Assembly (NCBI GenBank): GCA_900541575.1
Contig: UQKO01000073.1
Span: 1 to 7,969 of the forward strand
Source of the DNA: an uncultured Prevotella sp.
GTDB taxonomy: Bacteria > Bacteroidota > Bacteroidia > Bacteroidales > Bacteroidaceae
Reading direction: 5' to 3'
DNA length: 7,969 nt
Shown here piece after piece: positions 1 to 7,613 of this stretch. Made by a program: the position numbers and the translations under genes. Each line of letters opens with the position of its first letter. The stretch's first letter is position 1. The notes below the pieces were generated by a model. That model had not been told where the DNA came from. It did no database searches and saw only the letters and a list, made by a program, of their open reading frames with translations.

Positions 1-89
1 ACGAACGTGCTTTACCCCAGGGTGTCGCTTCGCTTGCCCTGGGCTATGCGCTCCACTGGGCTTTCAGCCCGCCCTTGCTAAATCCGAAA
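1..89 (+). repeat. Left arm of 89-bp inverted repeat (REP-like extragenic element)
   Basis: This stretch matches the reverse complement of 7870-7958 without gaps. The only differences are at positions 14, 15, 49, 52 and 56, so 84 of 89 bases agree. It contains two short hairpins: CCCAGGG (16-22) with CCCTGGG (37-43), and GGGCT (58-62) with AGCCC (66-70). The match begins at the first base of the window, so the repeat may extend further left. A short reading frame crosses it, but the other arm has a stop (TGA) near the start of the same frame, so it is probably not coding. The form suggests a dispersed, structured intergenic repeat; copy number in the genome cannot be seen from here. Confidence 0.9.
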
Positions 90-147
90 CTTCAATAACA
101 TATCTGTACTGTTTCCCAGCTACTTTCTTTTGCTTATGATATAAAGC

Positions 148-194
148 GCGAATCGCCTCTCATCTGCATTGCTGCGAGATGAGAGGCGATTCGC
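148..194 (-). terminator. Strong hairpin after susD, probable operon terminator
   Basis: There is a perfect 18-bp stem, 148-165 pairing with 177-194, around an 11-nt loop. It begins 24 bases past the susD stop codon in the direction of susD transcription. The minus-strand sequence after the stem is CGCTTTATATCAT, which is only weakly U-rich, so it is not a textbook intrinsic terminator. Its position after the last gene and before the flanking repeat favours transcript termination or 3'-end protection. A repeat-derived palindrome is the alternative. Confidence 0.7.
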
Positions 195-218
195 TATGTT
201 TCTATGAAATTCTACTGA

Positions 219-1772
219 TTACTGGTCAGCGTCCTTCAAGAGGGGATTGTACTTGAGTTCTTGATCGGGGATGGCGAAGATGAGTTTCTTGCTATCCCAA
301 GAGTAGCTAGGAGTACCATTGAAATCATCGTTTCCAGGGATTTCAATATCCTTGTGGAAACGCTTGAAAGTCATAAGGCTCTTTCCTTCGCCCCACATCT
401 CTACACGCCAGTTGAAGAAGATTTCGTCGAGAAGCTGTTCCTGTGTCATGCTGCTGAGTGTTTCGGCAGTTGCAGTATCGCGATTGTCGAGGATAGCCTT
501 CAAGTAAGCGCGAGCTTGAGGCAAATTACCCTGGCGAGCAAAAGCTTCAGCTGCGATAAGGTAACACTCTTCTACACGCATAAAGTGAATGTCGCTTTCC
601 CATGAGCGGTCGCCCATGATGGAGTGTGAAATGTTCGAGTAGAACTTACCTGTAGGCAGGAGGCAGAGCGACTCAATGGGAGTACCAGCATACTTGCGAT
701 AGTAGGGGCTCTCTGTGAACCAGTCACGACGTGCATCGGTCGCAGGGATCTGATTGAACAAGTCGGAGTTGATTACCTTGAAGTCGCCTGCAGCTGTGTA
801 ACTATAGGTGTAGAGGTCCATCATACCCCAGAAAGTACAGAGACCGCCAGTATTCTCAGCTGTTACATCCATACCCCACAACCAGTTGTTGTTTACTGAG
901 TTGAAGCCAAAGAACATGTCGTTTTCCGAGAGAATACTAAGTCCTTGGGTGCGTGCTTCAGTGATGGCAGCTACAGCGGCTGTAGCAGCTTCGCTGTTCA
1001 TACCCATCTGCAGGTAGGCATATGCCTTGAGGGTAAGAGCTACTGCCAAACTGGGTTGATCAATCGAAGTAGGTACGGCTTCTTTATCTTCCTCAACAGC
1101 TGACTGGAATGCAGAGATAGCGTCATTCAAATCGTTAAGGATAAACTGATATACCTTCTCGTTGGTAGAGGGAGATTGATTATCCATGCCCTGCTTGTTG
1201 TAGATAGGTAATACCTTTTTGTCCTTGCAAGTAGCATAGTCGCCATTATAAAGGTTTTCGAGATTGAAGTAAGCATAGGCACGAGCCGTCTTACATTCAG
1301 CCCAATATACTCTTGTCTTAGGAGTTTCAGGCACGTTCTCATCGCCACCTGCTGCAGCAAAACCTGAGTTACAAGCATCGATGATGCGGTAATAAGTGTA
1401 CCAATTAGTCAAGGTGCGCGATGATGTTCTCACTGTAGACTGTCCGTTGGCTTCTAGTCTCCAGTAGCCATAAGCAGAACCCTGCGACATAACCATATCG
1501 TGCGAGATGATATCCGTAGCGATGTCTATTGATTTCTGTCCGAAGTCACTTTGATCATCACTACCACCTGCTTTCCAACGAGTCAACGCGGTAATGGTAC
1601 CTTGCACCTCACCCAACATGATTTTAGGATTCCACTTGAATTCCTTTTCCTTTTGGTCCGATGTAATGTAAGCTCCCTCGGGTTCACGATCTAAGAAGCC
1701 CTCAGAGCATGATGCTAACGAAGCCAAGGCTGCTGCCAAGATTGGCATATATGTCAAAAACTTATATTTCAT
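219..1772 (-). CDS. susD: SusD/RagB-family outer-membrane nutrient-binding lipoprotein
   Basis: The product is a 517-residue surface lipoprotein of the SusD/RagB family. Such proteins cap the SusC transporter and deliver a glycan or peptide ligand to it. The N-terminus is a lipoprotein signal peptide with lipobox LASC, so Cys22 should be lipidated. The next residues, SEG-FLDREPEG (23-33), fit the start of mature SusD proteins, with acidic residues resembling the Bacteroidetes surface-export signal. The length is normal for the family, and the C-terminal half has the usual RagB/SusD features, such as the HFMRVEECYLIAAEAFARQG segment in a helical-repeat region. The ATG at 1772 is chosen because the signal peptide begins directly there. 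The gene starts 48 bp after the susC stop, so the two are surely co-transcribed. The ligand cannot be predicted. The symbol denotes the family, not starch specificity. Confidence 0.95.
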   Translation of the reverse strand: MKYKFLTYMPILAAALASLASCSEGFLDREPEGAYITSDQKEKEFKWNPKIMLGEVQGTITALTRWKAGGSDDQSDFGQKSIDIATDIISHDMVMSQGSAYGYWRLEANGQSTVRTSSRTLTNWYTYYRIIDACNSGFAAAGGDENVPETPKTRVYWAECKTARAYAYFNLENLYNGDYATCKDKKVLPIYNKQGMDNQSPSTNEKVYQFILNDLNDAISAFQSAVEEDKEAVPTSIDQPSLAVALTLKAYAYLQMGMNSEAATAAVAAITEARTQGLSILSENDMFFGFNSVNNNWLWGMDVTAENTGGLCTFWGMMDLYTYSYTAAGDFKVINSDLFNQIPATDARRDWFTESPYYRKYAGTPIESLCLLPTGKFYSNISHSIMGDRSWESDIHFMRVEECYLIAAEAFARQGNLPQARAYLKAILDNRDTATAETLSSMTQEQLLDEIFFNWRVEMWGEGKSLMTFKRFHKDIEIPGNDDFNGTPSYSWDSKKLIFAIPDQELKYNPLLKDADQ

Positions 1773-1820
1773 AGTGATTTGTATCTTTAGTTTGGCTGTA
1801 TATCCAAGTATGAGCTATTG

Positions 1821-4800
1821 TTAGAAATTCAACTTCAGACCGATTGTAAAGCTTGAAGAAGGCATATACTGGAGGTCGTCTGACTCACCTGTAACGCTTG
1901 TACCAGGCATGAATCCCTTACGAGCACTGAGATAGAAGAGGTTTTCGCCAGTAGCATAAATCTGCACACCATTCATACCGCCCAAGCGAGCAGTCCAAGC
2001 GTTAGGCATGTTGTAAGCCAATCGGATGCTTGAGAGTGACAAGTAGTTACGCTTTGTAAGGAAGCGAGTGCTACGTGCTGAGGCATAAGTACCATCTGAG
2101 CTACCTGCGGTGAGCATAGACACATCGGTCACATCACCAGGCTTTGTCCAACGCTTTTCAATATCTTTGTGCCAATTATTACCGCCAACACTATTATCAC
2201 TCATCAAGATAGCATAAGCAACGTCGTAAGCATAGCCACCGAGTGAATATGAGAAAGTGGTTCCCAAGGTGAAGTCCTTCACACGAAGATCAAAGCCAAA
2301 ACCACCAGTGAGTTTCGGAGTGGCAGACTTGCCCACGTATTCGCTCACAGCTTCGGTCCAATTGGAGCTCACGCCCTCTACGAGCTTATATTCCTCACCC
2401 TTGTGCTGGCTCTTGAATTGTTCAAGGTCGGTAACTACCTTTTCTGTACCATCGGCATATTGAGCAGTGAGGGTCTTATACTGTGCCAGACCTGTCTCGG
2501 GATTTACGCCTTTGTAAGTAGGCAAGTAGAAATCGTAGATACCCTTACCCTTAGTCCATGTGAAGCGGCTTGTGTACTGGTAGTATTCCATACGATTGCC
2601 GTTCTCATCGAGGGGAAGTTCGGTAATGGTATTCTTATAATGTGAACCATTGAGACGAATATCGAAGCTAATATCCTTAGTCTTTACGGCATGAGCTACC
2701 AAACTGAATTCTACACCTGCATTGCGCATCTTACCATCGTTGACAGGGATAGAAGCATATCCCTTCGACGTAGCCACACTGCGGAGGAAAAGCATATCGC
2801 TTGTCAAGCGGTTGAAGTAGTCTACTTCACCTTCCAAGATGCCTGCGATGTTGAACTCTACACCCACGTTGATATTCTGTGTCTTTTCCCAAGAGAGGTT
2901 CTTGTTACCTTTCTTGTAGAACACGAAGGAAGGATTATCGTTCATATTGCGGATAGTGTAGATGTCGGCATAGGGATAGTATGAAGGAATTGTACCCATA
3001 ACCAATGCACCAAGCGACTGGTTACCCGTCTTACCCCAAGAAGCTTTGAGCTTCAAGTTGCGAAGCCAAGACACATCCTTAATAAAGTCTTCCTTGGTGA
3101 TATTCCAAGCTGCACCCACAGAGCCAAACGTACCCCAACGATGTCCTTTAGCAAAACGTGAAGAACCATCTGCACGAAGGGCTGCATTGAAGAAGTACTT
3201 TTCTGCATAGTCGTAAGAAACCTGTCCGAACCAGCTATCAAGTGAATAGCCATAGCTCATACCAGAGAGGTCTTGATATTTTACAGCATTACCCATCGTG
3301 AGGTCGTTGGCACGAACAAGATTGTTCTTTGAGCCTGTCATGACTTCATTGTTGGTCCAAGTAGACTCATGACCTACGAAAGCGCTCACTGAGTGCAACG
3401 CTGCATAAGTGTGCTTCCATGAAAGGATTTGATTGCCCACTACCTGACGTGAAATAAAACTTTCGGAATCAATACGTCCTAAGCCTTCAGCATCGCCATA
3501 GTAGGGGTTTGTGAGTACATTTTCATTAGAATGATAATACATATAGCCCAATCCTGCGGTCAACTTGAAGTCGGTCAGGAAGGTTGCCTCCAACTGTCCG
3601 TTACCATTGAATTGGTCGAGGTCTGTACGGTCTACATCAAGGTTGGCACTACCCGCGGGGTTCACACCTGCTGCGTATCCACGACCATATCCGTCATGCA
3701 TACCATAGTCGTAACGATAGCCACCCACGTTGGTATCGGCAATGAGATTACCATTTTCATCGCGCTCATAAACGGGATAGAGATACGGAGCATTGTTCAC
3801 AAAGTTCAATGCATTGTTTGATGCATTAGTATCCTGTACGGACTTGTTATAGCGAGCATTGCTGTAAGAGAGTTGTGCGCTACCCTTGAGCCAATCGGTA
3901 ATACGGATATCCGTGTTGACACGTGAAGAGAAACGACGGAAGTCAGCTCCTACCAAGTAGCCTTTATCCTTGGTAAAACCAAGAGAAGCATACGTTTGGA
4001 TACGGTCTGTACCACCAGTGAGGTTGATACCTGCGTCTACCTTCTGACCTGTGCGGAAGAGTTCGTCTTCCCAACTATCGGGATTATACTTACGAGTGAC
4101 ACCTTCATTGAATAGTCCCGTTTCTGGATTGATAAGGTCGGCACCATCAGCATTCCACATGTTGTATGTGGGATGGATGCCATTTTCGCTAAACAATACT
4201 TGAGAAGCCTTTGCAGCTGCCGTTTCAAGATCCAAACGACGGCTTTCAGCACCTGTGTAAGCATACTGATTGCGCAAGCTTTCCCAAGAAAGTTCAGTAA
4301 AGCGTTCCGGCGACTTAATCACGTCGTAAGTGGGCAACCAGCGGCCACTCACGGAGTACTTCACATCAGCGCCAATAGAGAGCTTACCAGCCTTACCCTT
4401 CTTGGTGGAAATGATGATTACGCCGTTGGCACCACGCGAACCATAAAGGGCAGTGGCCGTAGCATCCTTCATGAGGTTGAGGCTTTCAATATCCTTCGGA
4501 TCGATGCTTGAGAGGTCGCCAGCATAGGGCATACCATCCACTACGATGAGGGGCTGCGCAGCAGCATTCACCGAACCAATACCACGGATTACGATGGAAG
4601 AGTTAGCGCCAGGGTTACCATCGCCTTGCATAATCTGTACACCAGCTACCTCACCTGCCAAGGCAGAGGTTACTTCTGTGGTGGCTTTATTTTCCACCAC
4701 GTCGCCTTTAATCTGTGTGGCAGCACCGGTGAAGGATGCCTTCGTGGCCTTACCATAAGCTACTACGTAAGCCTCGCCAAGGTTTTGCTCATTATCTTTG

Positions 4801-5078
4801 AGCGTCACCATCACGTTGGCCGAGATGCTCACTGTGGCTGGGCTCATACCCAGATAGTGTACATTCAACTGCTTGGCACTTGAGGGCACTCCATTGAGTG
4901 TAAAGTTACCGTTAGCATCGGTTGAGGTCTTAATTCTTGAACCTTTCACTTGCACTTGTGCGCCTACAACGGGTTCTCCATTGGTGTCGAGCACCCTACC
5001 CGTGATGCGCTTCTGTGCTGAAGCAGTAGCTGCTGTCATCAGCAGCGCAGCTCCCATAAGCACTAACTTTTTGTTCAT
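1821..5078 (-). CDS. susC: SusC/RagA-family TonB-linked outer-membrane transporter
   Basis: The product is a 1085-residue TonB-dependent transporter of the SusC/RagA family. It should form a 22-stranded outer-membrane barrel that imports ligand captured by SusD, powered by TonB-ExbBD. Domain order: signal peptide 1-21 (cleavage after ASA); carboxypeptidase-regulatory-like beta domain about 23-95, beginning ITGRVLD and containing DANGNF; a TonB-box-like stretch near 102-118; plug about 118-230 with VVDGMPY (179-185) and the SusC signature LMKDATATALYGSRGANG (202-219) followed by VIIISTKKG; then the barrel. The protein ends in Phe1085, as expected for a beta-barrel assembly signal. The frame is intact. 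The ATG at 5078 is supported by the signal peptide immediately after it. susC is the first gene of a two-gene operon with susD. No N-terminal STN domain is present, so anti-sigma signalling through that domain is not expected. Substrate unknown. Confidence 0.97.
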   Translation of the reverse strand: MNKKLVLMGAALLMTAATASAQKRITGRVLDTNGEPVVGAQVQVKGSRIKTSTDANGNFTLNGVPSSAKQLNVHYLGMSPATVSISANVMVTLKDNEQNLGEAYVVAYGKATKASFTGAATQIKGDVVENKATTEVTSALAGEVAGVQIMQGDGNPGANSSIVIRGIGSVNAAAQPLIVVDGMPYAGDLSSIDPKDIESLNLMKDATATALYGSRGANGVIIISTKKGKAGKLSIGADVKYSVSGRWLPTYDVIKSPERFTELSWESLRNQYAYTGAESRRLDLETAAAKASQVLFSENGIHPTYNMWNADGADLINPETGLFNEGVTRKYNPDSWEDELFRTGQKVDAGINLTGGTDRIQTYASLGFTKDKGYLVGADFRRFSSRVNTDIRITDWLKGSAQLSYSNARYNKSVQDTNASNNALNFVNNAPYLYPVYERDENGNLIADTNVGGYRYDYGMHDGYGRGYAAGVNPAGSANLDVDRTDLDQFNGNGQLEATFLTDFKLTAGLGYMYYHSNENVLTNPYYGDAEGLGRIDSESFISRQVVGNQILSWKHTYAALHSVSAFVGHESTWTNNEVMTGSKNNLVRANDLTMGNAVKYQDLSGMSYGYSLDSWFGQVSYDYAEKYFFNAALRADGSSRFAKGHRWGTFGSVGAAWNITKEDFIKDVSWLRNLKLKASWGKTGNQSLGALVMGTIPSYYPYADIYTIRNMNDNPSFVFYKKGNKNLSWEKTQNINVGVEFNIAGILEGEVDYFNRLTSDMLFLRSVATSKGYASIPVNDGKMRNAGVEFSLVAHAVKTKDISFDIRLNGSHYKNTITELPLDENGNRMEYYQYTSRFTWTKGKGIYDFYLPTYKGVNPETGLAQYKTLTAQYADGTEKVVTDLEQFKSQHKGEEYKLVEGVSSNWTEAVSEYVGKSATPKLTGGFGFDLRVKDFTLGTTFSYSLGGYAYDVAYAILMSDNSVGGNNWHKDIEKRWTKPGDVTDVSMLTAGSSDGTYASARSTRFLTKRNYLSLSSIRLAYNMPNAWTARLGGMNGVQIYATGENLFYLSARKGFMPGTSVTGESDDLQYMPSSSFTIGLKLNF

Positions 5079-5141
5079 AATCTAACCGTTTTATTTAATG
5101 TTTGTTGTTTCGCTTGCAATCTTAGCCTGAATAAATTGTGT

Positions 5142-5171
5142 GGGGAGGAAAAAGGGACGTTTTTCTTCCCC
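5142..5171 (-). other. Hairpin in the susC 5' leader
   Basis: On the minus strand GGGGAAGAAAAA is followed after six bases by TTTTTCCTCCCC. This is a 12-bp stem with one imperfect pair, formed by 5142-5153 and 5160-5171. It lies about 65 bases before the susC start codon, inside the likely leader transcript. It is purine-rich on one side and ends in no U-tract outside the stem. It could affect mRNA stability or attenuation; the sequence alone does not show which. Confidence 0.45.
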
Positions 5172-5294
5172 CTCTCTTCTGAGTTTGGAGTTTGTAGGTT
5201 AAGAGGTTATAAAATAACTCACTGAGATCACGGACGTTAATCCCCTTTTGATCCCTAAACAAACGAATTATTTTACTAGAATGTGCATCCCAAC

Positions 5295-5426
5295 TCGTGC
5301 GGAAAATGTGGTAAGATGCTCCAAAAGTCGTGCGGAAAATGTGATGATTTGCCTAAAAAGTCGTGCGGAAAATGTGATAAATCACACAAAAACTCGTGTA
5401 AAAAATGTGATAATATGAACGTATCT
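5295..5426 (+). repeat. Four-copy array with exact 33-bp period upstream of the ATPase
   Basis: Four units start at 5295, 5328, 5361 and 5394. Each begins with a 16-base core, tcgtgcggaaaatgtg, identical in units 1-3 and with three changes in unit 4. The remaining about 17 bases vary but tend to end in an A-tract before the next unit. The array stops 13 bases before the TATATTTG element of the ATPase gene. Equal spacing near three helical turns would place each core on nearly the same DNA face, as expected for a multi-site operator. A noncoding RNA or a mobile repeat is also possible. It is too short and simple for a CRISPR array. Confidence 0.9.
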
Positions 5427-5439
5427 CGCTGATAATAAG

Positions 5440-5447
5440 TATATTTG
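5440..5447 (+). promoter_or_regulatory. Bacteroidetes-type -7 element (TATATTTG) of the ATPase gene
   Basis: TATATTTG matches the Bacteroidetes sigma-ABfr -7 consensus TAnnTTTG exactly and lies 19 bases before the ATG at 5467. That would give a very short leader of roughly 10-15 bases. No TTTG is seen at the usual -33 distance; the end of the 33-bp array occupies that zone, which suggests control by a factor bound there. Confidence 0.6.
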
Positions 5448-5466
5448 CATAATAAAACTGAGAAGT

Positions 5467-6786
5467 ATGAAACGACTATTGATAGAACAATTAAAGCGTT
5501 GGCAGAAAAGTGCCAATCGCAAGCCACTGATATTACGCGGTGCACGCCAAGTGGGTAAGACGTGGATTCTTAAAGAATTTGGTCAACTCTGCTTCAAAGA
5601 TGTGTGCTATATCAACTTTGAACAAAAGGGCATGTTAGGCACGATTTTTGAAGGAGAACTCTCCCCTCAACGCATTATTGAGCAGTTGTCTGTCTATAAA
5701 GGTCATAAAATACAGCCCCAACATACGTTGATTATTTTCGATGAAGTACAGGAAATGCCTCGAGCGCTCACATCGCTGAAATACTTTGCTGAAGAATGTC
5801 CTGAGTATGCTATTTGTTGTGCAGGTTCCCTTCTAGGTGTTGCTCTCCATCAAGGAACATCGTTCCCCGTAGGTAAAGTAGATTTTATGGATCTTTACCC
5901 CATGTCATTTCAGGAGTTTCTAATGGCACACGATGAAGATATGCTAGTAGACTTCCTGTTACAAGGGAAGCGTGACATACAGCCATTTACGGAAAAACTT
6001 ACAGACTACTTAAAGAAGTATTTCATCGTAGGAGGTATGCCTGCAGCAGTACTTAAATGGATTGATACGAGGGATTTCTTTGAAGTTGAAGATGTACAAA
6101 AGGCACTTATCGTTGCTTACCAAAATGACTTTTCTAAGCATGCACCTCGTACGATGATAGAGAAGATAAGATACGTATGGGATAGCATACCATCTCAATT
6201 GGCTAAGGAGAACAAAAAGTTCGTGTTCGGACTTGTGCGTGATGGAGCTCGTGCAAGGGAATATGAAGATGCACTTCTGTGGCTCTCCGATGCAGGAGAG
6301 ATTATTCGTACCTACAACGTGAACAAGCCCGATGTTCCTCTTAAAGCTTATGCTGAACTTAAAGCATTCAAGATCTTCTTGCTTGATGTAGGACTACTTC
6401 GTTGCATGAGTGGGCTTTCCCCCAAAGTCTTTTTAGAGGAAACGCGTATCTTCGAAGAATTTAAAGGTGCTCTAACCGAACAATACGTTTGCCAAGAACT
6501 TCAACACTTTAAGCGTCTGCAGACCCATTATTATTGGACATCTGCTTCGACTGCCGAAGTTGATTTCTTGATTTCTGATGGTATGGAAGTTTTTCCGCTC
6601 GAGTGTAAAGCTGGTTTTACGATGAATGCAAAGAGCCTCAAGTCATACCAGTCAAGATATGCCCCCAAACTCTCTATCCGTACCAGTTTGTTGCCTTATG
6701 AATATAGACCAGAAAACCAGTTGCTAAACATTCCACTCTACCTACTATTTACTCTCGACAAGGAAATTAAAACACATTTATCATAA
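5467..6786 (+). CDS. AAA+ ATPase with DUF4143 C-terminal domain
   Basis: The product is a 439-residue cytoplasmic ATPase of the widespread bacterial and archaeal ATP-binding/DUF4143 class (COG1373-like). Walker A is GARQVGKT (25-32), Walker B is TLIIFDE (87-93), and a sensor-like AGS follows at 119-121, then the family-typical VDFMDLYPMSFQEFL segment. The C-terminal DUF4143 part contains FKIFLLDVGLLRCM and then AEVDFLI with FPLECKAG, giving Asp366, Glu379 and Lys381 in a PD-(D/E)xK nuclease-like pattern. The role of this class is poorly known; it is often found as scattered, multi-copy accessory genes. The ATG at 5467 gives a complete N-terminus and fits the nearby TATATTTG. No strong Shine-Dalgarno is seen, which is normal in Bacteroidetes. 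The gene stands alone and converges on the recombinase gene. Nuclease activity is inferred from motifs only. Confidence 0.93.
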   Translation: MKRLLIEQLKRWQKSANRKPLILRGARQVGKTWILKEFGQLCFKDVCYINFEQKGMLGTIFEGELSPQRIIEQLSVYKGHKIQPQHTLIIFDEVQEMPRALTSLKYFAEECPEYAICCAGSLLGVALHQGTSFPVGKVDFMDLYPMSFQEFLMAHDEDMLVDFLLQGKRDIQPFTEKLTDYLKKYFIVGGMPAAVLKWIDTRDFFEVEDVQKALIVAYQNDFSKHAPRTMIEKIRYVWDSIPSQLAKENKKFVFGLVRDGARAREYEDALLWLSDAGEIIRTYNVNKPDVPLKAYAELKAFKIFLLDVGLLRCMSGLSPKVFLEETRIFEEFKGALTEQYVCQELQHFKRLQTHYYWTSASTAEVDFLISDGMEVFPLECKAGFTMNAKSLKSYQSRYAPKLSIRTSLLPYEYRPENQLLNIPLYLLFTLDKEIKTHLS

Positions 6787-6820
6787 AGTTCAACTTTTTG
6801 TTTTTAGCATTAAAGTCTCT

Positions 6821-6929
6821 TCGTTAGTTCTGTGAGCGGCGCGTCCTTGCGTTAGCATCACTTGAAGGCAACCATTATGCAATAGCTATCAATGCCGACA
6901 CAAGGACGCTTCGCCCACATAACTAACGA
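6821..6929. repeat. Imperfect inverted repeat between convergent genes
   Basis: 6821-6852 pairs with 6898-6929 without gaps, 27 of 32 positions matching, around a 45-base centre. Pairing can be extended inward to 6858/6892 with two more mismatches. Outer ends read TCGTTAGTT and AACTAACGA, and the inner arms carry GCGTCCTTG and CAAGGACGC. It lies between the stops of the ATPase (6786) and recombinase (6945) genes, so it may act as a bidirectional terminator. It also looks like a REP-type or MITE-like element: its edge TTCGTTAGT (6820-6828) recurs at 7954-7962 beside the right 89-bp repeat. No gene fits in it. Confidence 0.75.
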
Positions 6930-6944
6930 TAAATTTCTGACATC

Positions 6945-7550
6945 TCATACCTTTAGAAAGTTCTTAATAAATCGGTCGAGCGTTTTACGATCCACCTCGC
7001 AGCGTCGGGCAATCTCCCTTTTAGATGCTCCATCTTGAAGCCATTGCTCTATCATTGCCGCTTCCTTATAAAGCTTATGCTTTTCGGGGGCGCTTTGCCG
7101 TCCTTTAGGGCGACCGATGTTTTTCCCTTCAGCCTTTTTTCGAGCCAAGGCCTCCTTTGTGCGCTGACTGATGAGGTTGCGTTCTATCTCGGCCGAAAGT
7201 CCGAAGGCAAAGGCCAACACCTTGCTTTGAATATCATCGCCTAATCGGTAATTGTCCTTAATGGTCCACACTCGGCATTCTTTCGAGAGGCAGAGATTAA
7301 GAATCTCCATAATCATGAACAGGCTTCGCCCTAGCCGTGACAGTTCTGCACAGATAATCAAATCATCTTTTGTCACCCTCAGAAGCAACTTCCCCAGTTC
7401 ACGCTTATTATAAGCTTTCGTACCGCTAATGGTCTCTTCTATCCAGCCATCTACGCTCATTCCTCTCTCGCGACAGAACCGCTCAATCTCAAATCTTTGG
7501 TTCTCCACCGTCTGCTTGTCGCTGCTCACTCTGATGTATCCGTAAATCAT
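6945..7550 (-). CDS. mpi: Mpi-like serine recombinase (DNA invertase/resolvase)
   Basis: The product is a 201-residue small serine recombinase that should cut and rejoin DNA through a phosphoserine intermediate. The catalytic region is at the N-terminus, YIRVSSDKQ, with Arg7 and nucleophile Ser9. The conserved ELSRLGRS motif supplies Arg72 and Arg75. The long dimer helix contains FGLSAEIERNLISQRTKEAL. The arm IGRPKGRQ (145-152) should enter the minor groove, and a Hin-type helix-turn-helix, GASKREIARRCEVDRKTL, spans about 174-191. Length and layout fit DNA invertases of the Bacteroides Mpi family, which flip promoter segments; I recognise the family from memory, so orthology is unproven and plain resolvase function remains possible. 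The ATG at 7550 gives the standard N-terminus. No clear TAnnTTTG promoter is visible in the 63 bases before it; a 33-bp-period array lies just upstream. No obvious small invertible promoter is seen in the window. Confidence 0.92.
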   Translation of the reverse strand: MIYGYIRVSSDKQTVENQRFEIERFCRERGMSVDGWIEETISGTKAYNKRELGKLLLRVTKDDLIICAELSRLGRSLFMIMEILNLCLSKECRVWTIKDNYRLGDDIQSKVLAFAFGLSAEIERNLISQRTKEALARKKAEGKNIGRPKGRQSAPEKHKLYKEAAMIEQWLQDGASKREIARRCEVDRKTLDRFIKNFLKV

Positions 7551-7613
7551 ACGATAAATGTTGTATAAGTTGTTGGGTAAGTATGGCTACTTTATTCTCT
7601 CTCCAAGTACGTT

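Larger units (their letters stand above)
5079..5466. other. Divergent intergenic region between susC and the ATPase gene
   Basis: These 388 bases separate two divergently transcribed genes. Reading from susC toward the ATPase, they hold an AT-rich susC leader with a hairpin at 5142-5171, about 120 bases with no structure I can assign, the 33-bp-period array at 5295-5426 and a TATATTTG element at 5440-5447. I found no clear TAnnTTTG promoter for susC on the minus strand, so its start site is unplaced. The minus strand is open from 5545 to 5276, but I judge that frame to be a by-product of the repeat period. Confidence 0.8.

Noticed and set aside
1..90. Short peptide frame through the left repeat arm
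   Set aside because: The corresponding frame in the right arm is stopped by TGA near its start, so coding is not conserved between copies; RNA structure is.
2257..4883. Several plus-strand reading frames of 60-110 codons opposite susC, and similar ones opposite susD
   Set aside because: All lie antisense to intact, confidently identified genes, with no recognisable domains or start signals.
5079..5294. A TAnnTTTG promoter for susC on the minus strand
   Set aside because: I read through the region and found only partial matches such as TATTTTAT, without a properly spaced TTTG, so I do not place a promoter.
5295..5426. CRISPR array
   Set aside because: Only four units, cores of about 16 bases, variable parts of about 17 bases that share A-rich ends, and no cas genes. 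The same holds for 7614-7745, where the whole unit is nearly conserved.
5276..5545. An 89-codon minus-strand reading frame with repeated SHFPHDF-like units
   Set aside because: It starts inside the ATPase gene on the opposite strand, covers the 33-bp array and the likely promoter, and has no ribosome-binding or domain evidence. The open frame follows from a repeat period divisible by three.
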